Shown: positions 10,113-21,040, numbered from the stretch's first letter. The stretch is 64,000 bases of DNA from Chimonanthus salicifolius (GCA_013350335.1 CM023540.1:44437222-44501221), one strand, 5' to 3'. The notes: generated by a model not told the origin, from the sequence alone. Made by a program: numbers and translations.

Positions 10113-11489
10113 ATGGACTATCTTGTGGTCTCCTCTCTCAGGATTGGTGGGAGATTGGCCTTTGGCCCGGTTACCCCATTTGATGCTCTTGCCTGCTTTC
10201 TTGCTATTGGTATGGCTATTATCTTGTCACCATGGATAGCCAACCAAGCCCTCCTTCGCCAGTTTCAAGGTGCTGCAATAGCCATCACTTCTACTGCAAA
10301 CCTCATTCTGCTGGGTGCACTTCAGCCCCTCTTTGAAGACTCCATGTACCCCTTTGTATTTCTCTGGGCTTCTGCTTTAAGGCCAAATGGTGCAGCGATT
10401 CCACATGGTTTCCTTTTCACAACTTTTATGGTGTTCTCTATTGCATTACGGTTGATGGCCCCTCCAACCCAACATGTTGCCAGCTATATGCAGGTTGTCT
10501 TTGTTCTTGCTGTGATCATCATTTTTTTGGTAGCACCATTACCTATGAAAGATGGGGCACTCTCCTTTTGGGCTTATCTACTGCTATTGGGATTTTATGT
10601 CTTTGAGGCATATATGGGGCTATTTTGTCTGTCTCTTATGAAGATGAGATCGCCATCCATTTTTGAGGAGGACTGCAGCACCCTCACAAATTTTTTTTGT
10701 CTTCCCCATTCAGGTAGCCACATATTTAGTGCCCATCTCGCAAGTATTGCTCTTACAGTCCCTTCTCATTCAATATGGATCATTGATACAGGTGCCAATA
10801 ACCACATGTGTTCTTCTTTATCTTTATTTTCTTCTTATAAACCTTGTTCAACCCCATCCTCTGTTCACCTTCCGGATGGATCACTTGCACCTATCACACA
10901 TATTGGGACTGTTTCTCTTTCCTCCATTCTTGTGCTTGAGAATGTTTTCTTTCTTCCCTCATTCAAATTTAATCTCTTATTTGTGAGTCAGCTTACCAAT
11001 TCTACTTCTTGTTTAGTGACGTTTTCTTCTACCCAATGTCTTTTTCAGGACCCATCAACGAAGAAGACGATTGGACAAGGTGATGTTCATGAGGGGCTTT
11101 ACTACTTCCGTACAGTTTCAGTACTGGCTGTTATTCAACCACCCACCTTTGATCTTTGGAATTTGCGCCTTGGTCATTTGAACCATCGCAGTTTGCACAT
11201 GTTAGCTAAGGAAGTGCCCCTTATTTCTTGTTCCAAAAATCTCATTTGTGACATTTGTCCACAAGCCAAACATACACGCTTGCCCTTTCCTTCAAGTTCT
11301 ATCACTAGCAATAGACCATTTTCCTTGATTCACTGTGATATTTGGGGTCCATTTTCTCAACCCTCTTTGAATGGATCTCGATATTTTTTAACCGTTGTCG
11401 ATGATTTTAGTCAATGCACATGGCTTTACCTCATGCCCGTCAAGTCTGACACACAATCTATTTTGCAATCATTTTTTGCCATGATTTAG
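10113..11489 (+). CDS. Copia fusion frame, right copy: captured MFS_5 transporter fragment + protease + integrase start
   Basis: A 458-codon frame from an ACCATGG start; the frame is open upstream to 9840 but has no ATG there. Residues 1 to about 198 follow the central and later helices of plant MFSD5/molybdate-anion-transporter-like proteins (MFS_5): GPVTPFDALACFLAIGMAI (18-36), SMYPFVFLWASALRPNG (77-93), PHGFLFTTFM (97-106), SLMKMRSPSIFEED (174-187), NFFCLP (193-198). The N-terminal helices and the last helices of that family are absent. From about 205 the product is copia: protease WIIDTGANNHM (222-232), a His/Cys pre-integrase motif ending CDICPQAKH, and the integrase motifs HCDIWGP and VVDDFS. 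It ends at TAG inside integrase. No introns interrupt the host-derived part, which suggests capture of a spliced transcript. Whether it is translated is unknown. Confidence 0.82.
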   Translation: MDYLVVSSLRIGGRLAFGPVTPFDALACFLAIGMAIILSPWIANQALLRQFQGAAIAITSTANLILLGALQPLFEDSMYPFVFLWASALRPNGAAIPHGFLFTTFMVFSIALRLMAPPTQHVASYMQVVFVLAVIIIFLVAPLPMKDGALSFWAYLLLLGFYVFEAYMGLFCLSLMKMRSPSIFEEDCSTLTNFFCLPHSGSHIFSAHLASIALTVPSHSIWIIDTGANNHMCSSLSLFSSYKPCSTPSSVHLPDGSLAPITHIGTVSLSSILVLENVFFLPSFKFNLLFVSQLTNSTSCLVTFSSTQCLFQDPSTKKTIGQGDVHEGLYYFRTVSVLAVIQPPTFDLWNLRLGHLNHRSLHMLAKEVPLISCSKNLICDICPQAKHTRLPFPSSSITSNRPFSLIHCDIWGPFSQPSLNGSRYFLTVVDDFSQCTWLYLMPVKSDTQSILQSFFAMI

Positions 11490-13923
11490 ACCCAGTTTCA
11501 TTCTCGCATCCATTCTCTTCACTCGGATACTGGTGGTGAACTCTTTCCCCTTATCCACTCATGGGGTCATTCATCAATGGAGTTGCGTCGCAACTCCACA
11601 ACAGAATGGCATTGTCGAGCGCAAGCATCGTCATCTCCTTGAGGTTGCTCGTGCACTTCGTTTTCAGGCACTCTTACCCTTAAAATTTTGGGGTGAGTGT
11701 GTCCTCACAGCCACCTATCTCATCAATAAAATGCCCACTCCTCTTTTATCAGGCAAATCTCCACATGAAGCTTTGTTTCACTCCAAACCGGACGTTTCTC
11801 GTTTGCATGTCTTTGGCAGTTTATGTTTTGGTCACAACCATAACATCAAACATAAATTTGACCAACGAGCTAAACCCGGTATTTTTGTTGACTACCATTA
11901 TGCACAAAAAGGTTATCGCGTTTTTGACATAGCCACTAAAACCATTTACACCTCTCGTGATGTCTCTTTTTACGAAGGCATCTTCTCTTATCATGATTTG
12001 CCTACTCTAACATCTTCTCCTGGTACACCATTGCCCCTATCTGATGACCCTACCTTTGATTTCCTTTCTCCTTCGCATGTTGCTAATTCTCCACCACCAG
12101 TCCTCCACCCACTCCCAACACCGGTTTCACCAGTTGCTTCTTTTGATTCCAGTCCGCCCAGCAGTGCTCTGCCTTCCATTCCCTCTCCTGCTGCTCCGAC
12201 ACCAGCTTCTAAGCCTACTCACATTCGACGCCCACCGCCCCACCTGTCTGATTATCATTGCTCTACTGCCACTTATGAGCGTCCACCTTCTCCTTCTGCT
12301 TCCACGTTGACAGGTACACCTTACCCTATTTCCCATTATCTTCATACTGCTAATCTCTCTGTTGCACATAGAGCATTTCTTTCCACTATTTGTTCCACAG
12401 ATGAGTCTCGTACCTTCTCTCAAGCTGTTAAGTTTCCACACTGGAAAGATGCCATGGAACATGAAATTGCAGCCCTTGAAAAGAATAATACTTGGAGTCT
12501 CACTTCTCTTCCCGTCAGAAAGAAACCCATTGGTTGTAAATGGGTGTACAAAGTCAAGCATCGGTCAGATGGTTCCATTGAAAGATATAAAGCTCGCTTG
12601 GTTGCCAAAGGCTTCACTCAGATTGAAGAACTAGATTATCACGGTACATTTGCTCCTGTTGCTAAACTAGTCACAGTTCGTGCCCTTTTGTTTATTGCTT
12701 CTGTTAAGTATTGGCCTCTTCATCAGCTTGACGTCAACAATGCTTTCTTACAAGGTGACCTTGCTGAAGAAGTCTACATGACTCTTCCACCTGGATTTGC
12801 ACCTCAGGGGGAGCAACGAGTTTGTAAGCTAAACAAATCTCTTTATGGGTTGAAGCAGACTTATCGACAGTGGTTTGCCAAGTTTTCATCTACTCTTATT
12901 CAAGCTGGATTTTCTCAGTCCAAGTTTGATTATTCATTGTTCACACATCACACCGGCAATTCTTTGACCTTTGTATTGGTTTATGTTGATGGTATCATAA
13001 TCACCGGTGATGATGCTTTGGCCGTTCAACGCCTCAAGTGCTTCCTTGAAGAGAAATTTTATATTAAAGACTTGGGGCGCCTAAAATATTTTCTTGGCAT
13101 TGAAGTCGCACGTTCTAAGAAGGGTATTTTCCTCTCCCAAAGAAAATACCTTCTTGACATTCTCAAGGATATAGGATTTATAGGCAGACGTGTCTCAGAT
13201 TTTCCAATGGAACAAAGCTGTGCTTATCACCTGATAATGGGACTTTACTTCCTGATCCCATCATATATCGTCGTCTCGTGGGTCGTCTTATATACCTCAC
13301 TGTTACCAGGCCTGATATTAATTATGCAGTCCATATTCTCAGCCAGTTTATGCACTCTCCTCGTAGTGCACATTTGGACGCCGCCCACCGTGTGATTCGC
13401 TATTTGAAGGGTTCCCTTACTAAAGGGATTCTTTTATCTTCATCTACAGGGATATTGTGATTCTGACTGGGCTGGTTGTCCAACTACTCGGCGGTCTACG
13501 ACTAGTTATTGCACCTTCCTTGGCTCCAACCTTATTTCGTGGAAGACCAAGAAGCAGCCTACAGTCTCTCGATCCTCCGCTGAGGCCGAGTATCGCGCCA
13601 TGACAACTTTGACATGTGAGCTTCAATGGTTGAAGTACTTATTCAATGATCTTGGTATTCTCCATCCTTCGCCTATCACCTTATTTTGTGACAATCAAGC
13701 TGCTCTATATATTGCCAACAATTCCGTCTTCCATGAACGGACAAAGCACATCAAGCTCAATTGCCATTTTGTTAGGGAGAAGCTCCAGTCTGGGCTTTGT
13801 ATCCCTCGCCACATTCCTTCTTCCCATCAACTTGCTGATGTATTCACCAAGCCGTTGGGCAAAGATGCCTTTCATAACATGATTTGCAAGCTGGGCGTTA
13901 CTCACATACACGCTCCACCTTGA
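11490..13923 (+). pseudogene. Copia integrase C-terminus, reverse transcriptase and RNase H, right copy
   Basis: After the stop at 11487 the integrase resumes for a short stretch (HSLHSDTGGEL), then shifts frame at about 11540 into a 620-codon frame (to 13395). That frame holds PQQNGIVERKHRH, a P/S-rich spacer and the reverse transcriptase domain (NAFLQGDLAEEVYM, KSLYGLKQTYRQW). The catalytic box reads YVDGIIITGDD: the second aspartate of YVDD is glycine. A frameshift near 13210-13280 and a stop near 13457 break the rest. RNase H is at about 13445-13923 ([42 protein letters not shown]). The same lesions occur in the left copy. Confidence 0.88.
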
Positions 13924-13930
13924 GGGGGAG

Positions 13931-14104
13931 TATTAGCACATATGGAAGCCATTTATCCCTTGATTGGGAGTTATATAATTTCGTTGTACAGTTTCCTTTT
14001 ATGCAGACTATCATTTATTGTATTTCTTCTATATATACAATAATCTATAATCCATCTTCTCTCAATTGAGGAAGATACTGGAAATCCTCTCTCTAATTTT
14101 CACA
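13931..14104 (+). repeat. Copia 3' LTR, right copy
   Basis: Same ends as the 5' LTR, but about 18 bases longer because of an insertion near 13960-13985 (GGGAGTTATATAATTTCG region). It is preceded by the polypurine tract and followed by TCCAC (14105-14109). Confidence 0.92.
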
Positions 14105-14479
14105 TCCACCTTTTGGACACTTTTGGAGAAGTTTCTCCGACTGAACGAATTTGCCTAAATAAGATCATAGAGTGGCCGTAGCCGTTCTTTGAGCTTATGG
14201 CTATCAAATTAGTTTTCATGGCCCAAATCCCACCAATTTTAAATGATATGATCACATGGGAATGCTAACGTATCTCCAATTTATCCCCGCTCATCGTTTC
14301 TGTATGGTTGGGGAGAACGTAGGGTAAAGGATGAAAAACTGTATGGTTTCCCCCCTTCCCCTCCCTCCCTCCCCCGAGCATCTTGTTTGATAGTCTTTTG
14401 TGTAGGAGAGATCACATATGTCATTTATTGTTCCTACTTTTGAATCCTTGAATTCTACCCTCGACTCGGTACAACCTTT

Positions 14480-15329
14480 GGGTCCATTTGGTTTTAGGAA
14501 TAAAAGAGAATGGAATGGAATGAATGGCCTGAATAAACTTGGACTTGGCCAAGTCTGAATACATTTCTACCTTGGAGAATCCACTGGAGGTCCTTCTTCC
14601 CATCCAAACATACTCAAAGTTCTCCATAGGTTGGTCATTTCTGGGCTGAGATACAAATTTTGGCCAGGGGAAAAAAATTGGTCCCTGTCTGAACTAAAAA
14701 AATTCAATTGATATTTCTGAATAGCAGCCTATATTTTCAAAAAATTGGTTGATATTTCCCCAAAAAAAAATGATATTTTGGATTGAGCCCAGACTTACAA
14801 ATTTTGGTTGAAATCTCGGAGTTAGGCTGAATTTGTTATTGTGTTCGTGGGGAGGGAATAGACAACATATTATTAGGTTGGTCGATGTTATGTCAATTTA
14901 TACATTATTTTTTAATTCACTGCTCACATTTGTTACTTAGTTGTAATTTAGAAGTAATCAGAACTCTATGGGGAGCACTTGTTATTTTGTTTCAATAGTG
15001 TGGTCATGTACAAATCGCTTGGACTTAATTGTTAGGCCATGATGATGATATGCAATATCGTCAAATAATTTTTTGCATGATTTGTGTTTTCAAATGAATC
15101 CGATTTGGTTTTTAAAATTCTACAATCATTCTCAAGCTTTGCTCATCGATAAAAAAATATACATGATAATTTTAAAATTTAATATCCAATTCCAAGATTA
15201 CGCAAATAAAGATTTTTTTTTGAAATAACTAAGTATAGAAATTTGATAGTGGAATACCTCTGAATCTAGAATTTGTGAAAAATCCAAAATTCTAAAAAAT
15301 TCTAGAGAAGAATTCTACCAAATAGGTCC
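14480..15329. mobile_element. Possible non-autonomous DNA transposon or MITE
   Basis: The left end GGTCCATTTGGTTTTAGG and right end ACCAAATAGGTCC are complementary over about 12 bases, as in many plant MITEs with GG(T/C)C..ATTTGGT ends. A target duplication is not clear. Between them is AT-rich non-coding DNA, with a second inward pair of CCAAACA-type words near 14600. Confidence 0.3.
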
Positions 15330-15539
15330 TTTGCTTGTTTTTCACTACAACCTTAAAAAAACAAGGAAAAACATCTTTAGAGTTCTCTGACCCAACCACG
15401 AGTCTCTCCAAAAAGCTTTCCCTATCTTACATCGGCAATATTAAATTTGCAATTACTCAACGACCACTGAACCTTTCCTTTCTATTTTCTTACCCAGTTC
15501 CCACCCTTTTACACCTTCCAACCCGTATTTAACAACCAG

Positions 15540-16380
15540 AATCTTCCTCCACAGGGCCTCCTCTTCCCTACCAAACCTTCAAGGCCACTGTCATTCCTAC
15601 TCTTGAGACTGACAATACCCAAATCCCCTCTCTACCTAGGTTTCATCACTTCCAACCAACCTATTAGATGCACTTCACATCTTTGCAACTTTTCCAATTG
15701 GCCACCCCTTTCGGTACCTCAAATAGAGACATAACATAAAATGGAAGGTAAAATACCATGGTGAACCCCTTTCAGCATCTTAAACCCTGCCAACTACTTG
15801 TTAACATCAATCTGTTCAACGCTTCAACTTTTATGATAAAAATGAAAGGAGAAAGCAAATGTTCATGTTGAACCCCTCTAGATCTACAAAACAACAACAT
15901 TGTAATGCCATTTACCAAAACCAAGATGGTAGTGTCTGCAATAAATGCTTCCATCCAATGCCTCCACCTATCTATAAATCCATTCTCTTGAATAAATAAT
16001 CAAGAAAAAAACCACATGGGCATGATCATATGCTTTTGCAATATCTATTTTGAAAAAACTACTTTCATTCGTTTCTTCTCTCCTCAAATGGATAAACTCT
16101 TTTGTTGTCAATACACCATTCAATATCTGTGTGTAGTCCATCCGAACACCATGTGCATCTCCAATTATTCCATTTGGGGGCATACTTGGTTTCAGGAGTA
16201 GTGGGAGTAGAGTATAATAGAATGGATGAATTTAAGCCTGGTCAAAACCTTGGTCCATCTATTGCATGCCTTTCTTCTCTCTATTCACAATTTCTCATTA
16301 TTCTTGGTATAAGCATGGCCTTAGAGGCTCCATTACCCTATTCACGAGTAGTTTGGCTGGTAAATGCATAAAACCTAATG
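15540..16380 (-). pseudogene. LINE reverse transcriptase remnant
   Basis: Minus-strand frames carry L1-type reverse transcriptase blocks in order. QILNGVLTTKEFIHLRREE and FFKIDIAKAYDHAHVVFF (16183-15968, palm motif A region) come first, then TTILVLVNGITMLLFCRSRGVQ and HLLSPFIFIIKVEALNRLM (15954-15772, motif B region). Stops and frame changes separate them, and no endonuclease or 3' end can be defined. Confidence 0.65.
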
Positions 16381-16414
16381 CAAGACATGCTATGTACTAA
16401 ATTCGATGCAGGAC

Positions 16415-16758
16415 CATTGTCACAAATATCGATGGTATTTTCAAATTTACCACGTTTTTATTGGCAAAATACCATTACCGCATTAGAAAAAAACGTTTTT
16501 ATCGGCACGACGATAAATTCTTGATAAAATCGCAATAAAAATGCGATAAATGGTAATATCGCGATAATATCCCGGTAAATTCCTTATTACCATTTTTATT
16601 TTATTATTATTTTTATTTATTCTATTTTTATTATTTTAAATATTATAATTTTTCCATGAGATTTTCACGTTAAATTTCAGGTAAAAATCCGAGAATTTAA
16701 AAATATCCCGATATTACCAATCGCCGTTAATATCCCGAGAACGGTATTTGTGACAATG
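16415..16758. mobile_element. hAT-like MITE (CATTGTCACAAAT termini)
   Basis: Terminal inverted repeats CATTGTCACAAATA and TATTTGTGACAATG enclose 344 bp of AT-rich DNA with internal words such as GATAATATCCCGG and ATATCCCGAGAA. It is flanked by 8-bp direct repeats TGCAGGAC (16407-16414) and TGCAGCAC (16759-16766) with one mismatch. An 8-bp duplication fits the hAT superfamily. Confidence 0.75.
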
Positions 16759-16766
16759 TGCAGCAC

Positions 16767-19390
16767 ATGCTCAATTATTGGAAACACTAGATCTAAATGC
16801 TAGATGGATGTCTTTATGAGGATGCAAAATGTGTGGTGAATCCTCAAGTGACAAGCAACCTATATCTATTATTCATATAAGATGTTAGAGAGAAATTTAT
16901 ATTAAGTAATGAATAAAACAAAAAACTTTGGCAAATTCACACTCACAATTAATCAAAGAGATTAAAAAAGAAGAATGACATCTACACATAAGGCCTTCAT
17001 AGTTGTATTGCTGGCCTTCAATGCAAAATCTTTAAAAGACTAATTAAATCGTACCAAACATTGTCCTACGTCTTCTAGATTTAAAAAGCAATTACCTGAG
17101 GGATAAAATAGGGCTATGGGGCCACTTAGGTTTTACTAAAGGGATTAGGGTTTGATATTTTTTTTATTCTTGGGCAAAACTAGGTCTCAAATAGGGTGGA
17201 ACAGTAGTTTAGGCTTATATCTATTAGTCTAAGAAAGGGATATAGAGGTTGGGGTACAAAACAGGGCCAAAATGGGCTCTCAAGATGGTGATACAGACAT
17301 GTACGGATGTTCCTACGAACTGGTGGGACTTGGTGGGGTTCAGTGTATGAGGGTGAGAATGGGTCTTGGTTTGGTTGGGGTTAGGGTTACGGTTTGGATA
17401 AAAAAAGGACAAAAGGAAGATGTAGAAAGAGAGAAAAAGTGGGGAAAAAAGAGGAGAAAAGGGAAGGAAATAAAAAGAGAGGGTAAAAAAGGAGAAGGAT
17501 AAGAAGAAGAAAAAGGAGAAAGATTTATACCTTGAGTCACATGAGGTTCCTTGATCTCACACCAAAGAGGTAGGAGGAGTCATTACAAGTTTTGCAAACG
17601 AGAGAGACTTGAATTTCTTTTTTCATTCATTCATCATAAAAAAAAGCGTCTCTACAAGGCTATTTATAAAACAAAGAGGAGGCTCTCTTAAAACCTTAGA
17701 CACATGTGACTTAAGGCACACATGTGGATGATCTAAACCATAAAAATAAATGCATGTCTATACATTTTAAAACACATATAAACTAACGAATATGATAGTG
17801 ATAAAATACAAAGAAAATAAATGTCCTAAGGCCTGATTGATCCAGTCCACGAACGGATGAATCGGATGATGTAAATGGGGTATCAAGTTAGATCTTCAAA
17901 TCCACTGCTAGATCAGTGTACAATCAAGACTATCTATGGCCAAATCTCTCTCTATCCTTGGCCAGATATAATGGGTTGGTGACAAAATTGTCATCTAACC
18001 ATGTGGGGGTAAAATCTAGATTCTCGTGCATCCTTCTACATTGGCATCCCTTGGTGTCCTCATCAAAACTACACTTAAATGGTTTAGCTCCCATGGTCCC
18101 TCCTTTTTTTTTTTGGAACTGAAGTGGTGATAAAAGTAGACTTGACCTCCTTGGTGAAGACACATCTTTCATCTTCCGTTGTCTTCATTAAATTGTTTTC
18201 AGTTATTTCCCAGAAAGTCTCTAAATTTAAAATTGAATCTATCTAGGAGGCATTTTCCCTTCTATTCCATCTAATACAAGCTCCACTTTCTCTTCAAACT
18301 TCTTATCCAACCAAACTTCTGTAATGTGAAGCGAGAAACTACCTCCTTTCTTCATTTTTTTTTGGTTTATACTCTCCTAAACAACTTAAGCTTTTAAACA
18401 GAATGAACTTGCTGATCAGCTTACTTGAAATTGATTTCACCATTCATCAACTGGCCCCTTGAAACCCATGTTATCCTTTCGAATTGAAGAGGTTTGGGAC
18501 CTCAAGTAACTCTGTTTTTAGAACTACAGTCCAGTGATATACTGGCTCATGGGAATATTATGTTGTCACTTCCTTGTTTAGATTGCAGAGGGTGGACATT
18601 GAATTTGTAAGATATATGTTATCCACATTTTTTGGTGAAATTTGAATCCATTAGGTGTTAAAACTTGGTGTCTTCCAATAATGGATTTTTGCTCGTTTTG
18701 AAGAGCCATCAGCATTGCTGGCGGCTTGCTAAATCCATTAAGGTTTCACTGGGATAAGATTACTCTAATTTTTTCAGAATTCAATAAATTCTATTGGACA
18801 GTCAGTCTGAAAATACATGTAGTTATTATATTCTTCTGCAAACACATTTTGTGTACAATGGTTCCTGTTCATGGTTTACAAATTATGAAGTGCTTCTATT
18901 GAAGAAAACTACAAATTTCTAATTGCTAAACAAAGTGATTAGTATTTGTTTGCTCTAAATCTATAATGATGGTATATTTTACACTACTAATGTATGAAAA
19001 GAAGACAAGTTTCACTGAAATGTATTGCCTTTGTGTTGACATTTGTGCTTTAGTTTTCATGCATTATCCTCTACTGATTTTTTTCGTGTCAAAGGGGTGA
19101 GTGCAATTAAAGCATAAGATTTGGGTCTACTCAGTGTCATGATTTCTCCGGCCTCATGCAATACACAAGACATGGTGGCTTATTAGAGTAGTGGTTTAAC
19201 CCACAATGTATGCTGCCCATGGTCTCAAATTTATGTCGTAGACATGTTTTTCATTATTATTATTATTATTAATGTGTGAAATGAGTTCCTGGACACAGTA
19301 TTCATACACATCAGGTAAATTGTTGTCATAATAACTTACCCAAAAAAATGTCATGATCGTGTGTTTTATGTAATCACTTGCCCTGCTCCA
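16767..19390. other. Intergenic, upstream of 253-aa gene
   Basis: AT-rich DNA with purine-rich runs around 17400-17520. I see no gene or clear mobile element. The 3' part may hold an untranslated 5' exon and leader intron of the gene starting at 19410: TTGTTTATGTAG just before 19403 resembles a splice acceptor. Confidence 0.4.
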
Positions 19391-19409
19391 TTGTTTATGT
19401 AGGTAAGCT

Positions 19410-20171
19410 ATGAGAACTGAAGATGATGACTTGCAAGAAGTTCTATACTCTCTCGCTTCAGATTTGCCACCTGTAGTTCCAAACCAGAAGGAAGATGCTC
19501 TCTCCCATGACGAGTTTCTATCCTCTGATTCCTCTCTGGCTAGTCATTTACTATCGATAGGTACAAACAAAAAGGAAGATGCTCTGTCCCCTGAAGATGC
19601 AGCATGGGCTGATTCTTGCTTTGTAAAAGATTTTGAACTTTCTGGGGATAATTGGGATGATGTGAAAGATGCCTTGTTAGATATCATCAGTTCCCAAGCA
19701 TCCTCAGCCATGATAGTAAGCAATGATACTCTGCAAATTAATGGTGACTGTGTTCCAATTGATGAGGAAGAGTCAGAAGTTACACCACTTCAGGAATTCT
19801 CAAGAGACCATCATCCGTTTAATCCTCTTCGTCTAGAAGAAATTGGAGATGCTGAGGCAGAGATGGCTGATTTCCTACAAGACAATGTTTCATCCAATTT
19901 TCTTCATCTAGAGGAAAATGGAAATCCTGAGGCAGTGGTGGCTGCAGGACCTACAGCGGACGTTGAATCACATGAAAATATTTTCAGGGTCTGGGATCTG
20001 GAAACATCATTTGATGCAGATGAACTTACCGATCAGTTGACTGCGGCACTTACTGAGAGTTCCTCCAGAGTTCCACCTACAAAGTTTCATGATTTGGATG
20101 CTGCAACTTCCCATGAACTTAAGGACCTCCTTGCCAGTATGGCCGAGTTGTCTTTGCATCCCAAGTACTGA
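19410..20171 (+). CDS. Acidic plant protein of unknown function (253 aa)
   Basis: A single open exon of 253 codons. The start chosen is the first ATG, eight bases after a likely acceptor (TTTATGTAG at 19402), so a 5' UTR intron is probable. The protein is rich in D, E, S and L, with no signal peptide, membrane segment or zinc motif. Two kinds of internal repetition are visible: KEDALSHDEF/KEDALSPEDA near residues 27 and 55, and NPLRLEEIGDAEAE/NFLHLEENGNPEAV near 138 and 164. The segment AWADSCFVKDFELSGDNWDDVKDALLDII (in two halves, residues 64-92) and the C-terminus ATSHELKDLLASMAEL look like amphipathic helices and may be the conserved parts. I do not recognise the family. The 3' UTR follows in AT-rich DNA. 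Base composition and codon use resemble a host gene rather than a transposon. Confidence 0.72.
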   Translation: MRTEDDDLQEVLYSLASDLPPVVPNQKEDALSHDEFLSSDSSLASHLLSIGTNKKEDALSPEDAAWADSCFVKDFELSGDNWDDVKDALLDIISSQASSAMIVSNDTLQINGDCVPIDEEESEVTPLQEFSRDHHPFNPLRLEEIGDAEAEMADFLQDNVSSNFLHLEENGNPEAVVAAGPTADVESHENIFRVWDLETSFDADELTDQLTAALTESSSRVPPTKFHDLDAATSHELKDLLASMAELSLHPKY

Positions 20172-21040
20172 TTGAATATTCTGACTTGCAACACTGTACC
20201 ATATACAGTCATAGGCTTTTTCACTTCTTTGGAGTTGTGAATTTCTTTTTTTTTTTGAGGTCCGGAGGTGGCCAGGCGGCGCACCCGACTATTCCTCCGG
20301 GGTGTAAGTTGTGAAGTTTATGCTAATAATATTGTCTTCTTCTGTTTTAAATTATTTGGTGCAATTTTGTTTAGTTTTTAACAATTATCTCATTGTTATA
20401 GTACCAAAGCTTCTGGGCTACATTGGGAAATTAGAAAAAAAAAAAAAGGGGAGAATTCATTGACTAGTTATTGGCGTCTGCCTCATGTACACTTAATACA
20501 GTAGATTTTCAAAAGATGTAAATATAAATAAAAGACGTAGAAACTATTATCTTAATTAGATTAACCGAGATATAATTTTAAGTTTTTAATTTTTTAAGTT
20601 TATTCTTACAACTTTTGTAATGTATTTAGGATAAGAATTACTGTCATGTATACATTGAGTGGTCTAAATATGAAAATAAGACTAAGGTTTTTAATCACTT
20701 CAAATTTTAATAATTGTAAATATTTTTTCAACCTCTAAACCTTTGCACTGTAGATGAGCCAAAGGTCTAAACTTGACTATGATACATCAAACAAATCACC
20801 TTGACTTGATGAAGACGGGGAGAAAGGGTTTTGATGTCTATTACGAAAGTATAATTTTGATTGAGTCAAAATTTATCGAAGAAATTAGATTTTTTATCGA
20901 AAGTGAAAAGAACGTAGAATTGTTATTTTGATTGTAATGAATCAAATAATAATTGAGATCTACAATTAAATGTCGTAAACAATTCATATAAACAATTCAT
21001 ATGCATGTATGGAAATTAAATCCGACATCAATTCAATTTG
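20172..21040. other. 3' UTR and intergenic
   Basis: Holds the probable 3' UTR of the 253-aa gene. At about 20248-20307 lies a GC-rich insert (T-run, then GAGGTCCGGAGG...CTCCGGGGTGT) flanked by AGTTGTGAATTT and AGTTGTGAAGTTT. This could be a short retroposed fragment with a target duplication. The rest is AT-rich with no gene. Confidence 0.35.

Larger units (their letters stand above)
1907..13941. repeat. Giant inverted repeat (palindrome), arms about 6 kb
   Basis: Position x on the left pairs with about 15848-x on the right. Examples are the copia LTR at 6614-6769 with 9080-9235, a 19-codon frame at 7020-7079 with its mirror near 8771-8830, and the GGGGAGCACTT edges at 7570 and 8281. The arms differ by scattered substitutions only: four amino-acid differences in the two 620-codon copia frames. 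The outer left edge is about ten bases inside the copia 3' LTR; the right arm continues through the whole LTR. Pairing extends inward to about 7828 and 7990, leaving a loop of about 160 bases that is itself palindrome-rich. Confidence 0.95.
9080..14104 (+). mobile_element. Ty1/copia element with captured transporter sequence, right copy
   Basis: About 5.0 kb between a 156-bp 5' LTR and a 174-bp 3' LTR, both TATTAGCA...TTTTCACA. It is flanked by the 5-bp duplication TCCAC at 9075-9079 and 14105-14109. The primer site (TAATATCAGAGC) follows the 5' LTR and the polypurine tract TTGAGGGGGAG (13920-13930) precedes the 3' LTR. Order is protease, integrase, reverse transcriptase, RNase H, as in copia. 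About 880 bases after the 5' LTR show no gag frame; the first long frame is an MFS transporter fragment fused to protease. The LTRs differ by about 4-5% plus an indel, so this is not a very recent insertion. Confidence 0.95.

Noticed and set aside
9319..10183. Overlapping open frames in the copia leader
   Set aside because: All three frames are open because the region is CG-rich. No domain is seen, and several lack an ATG.
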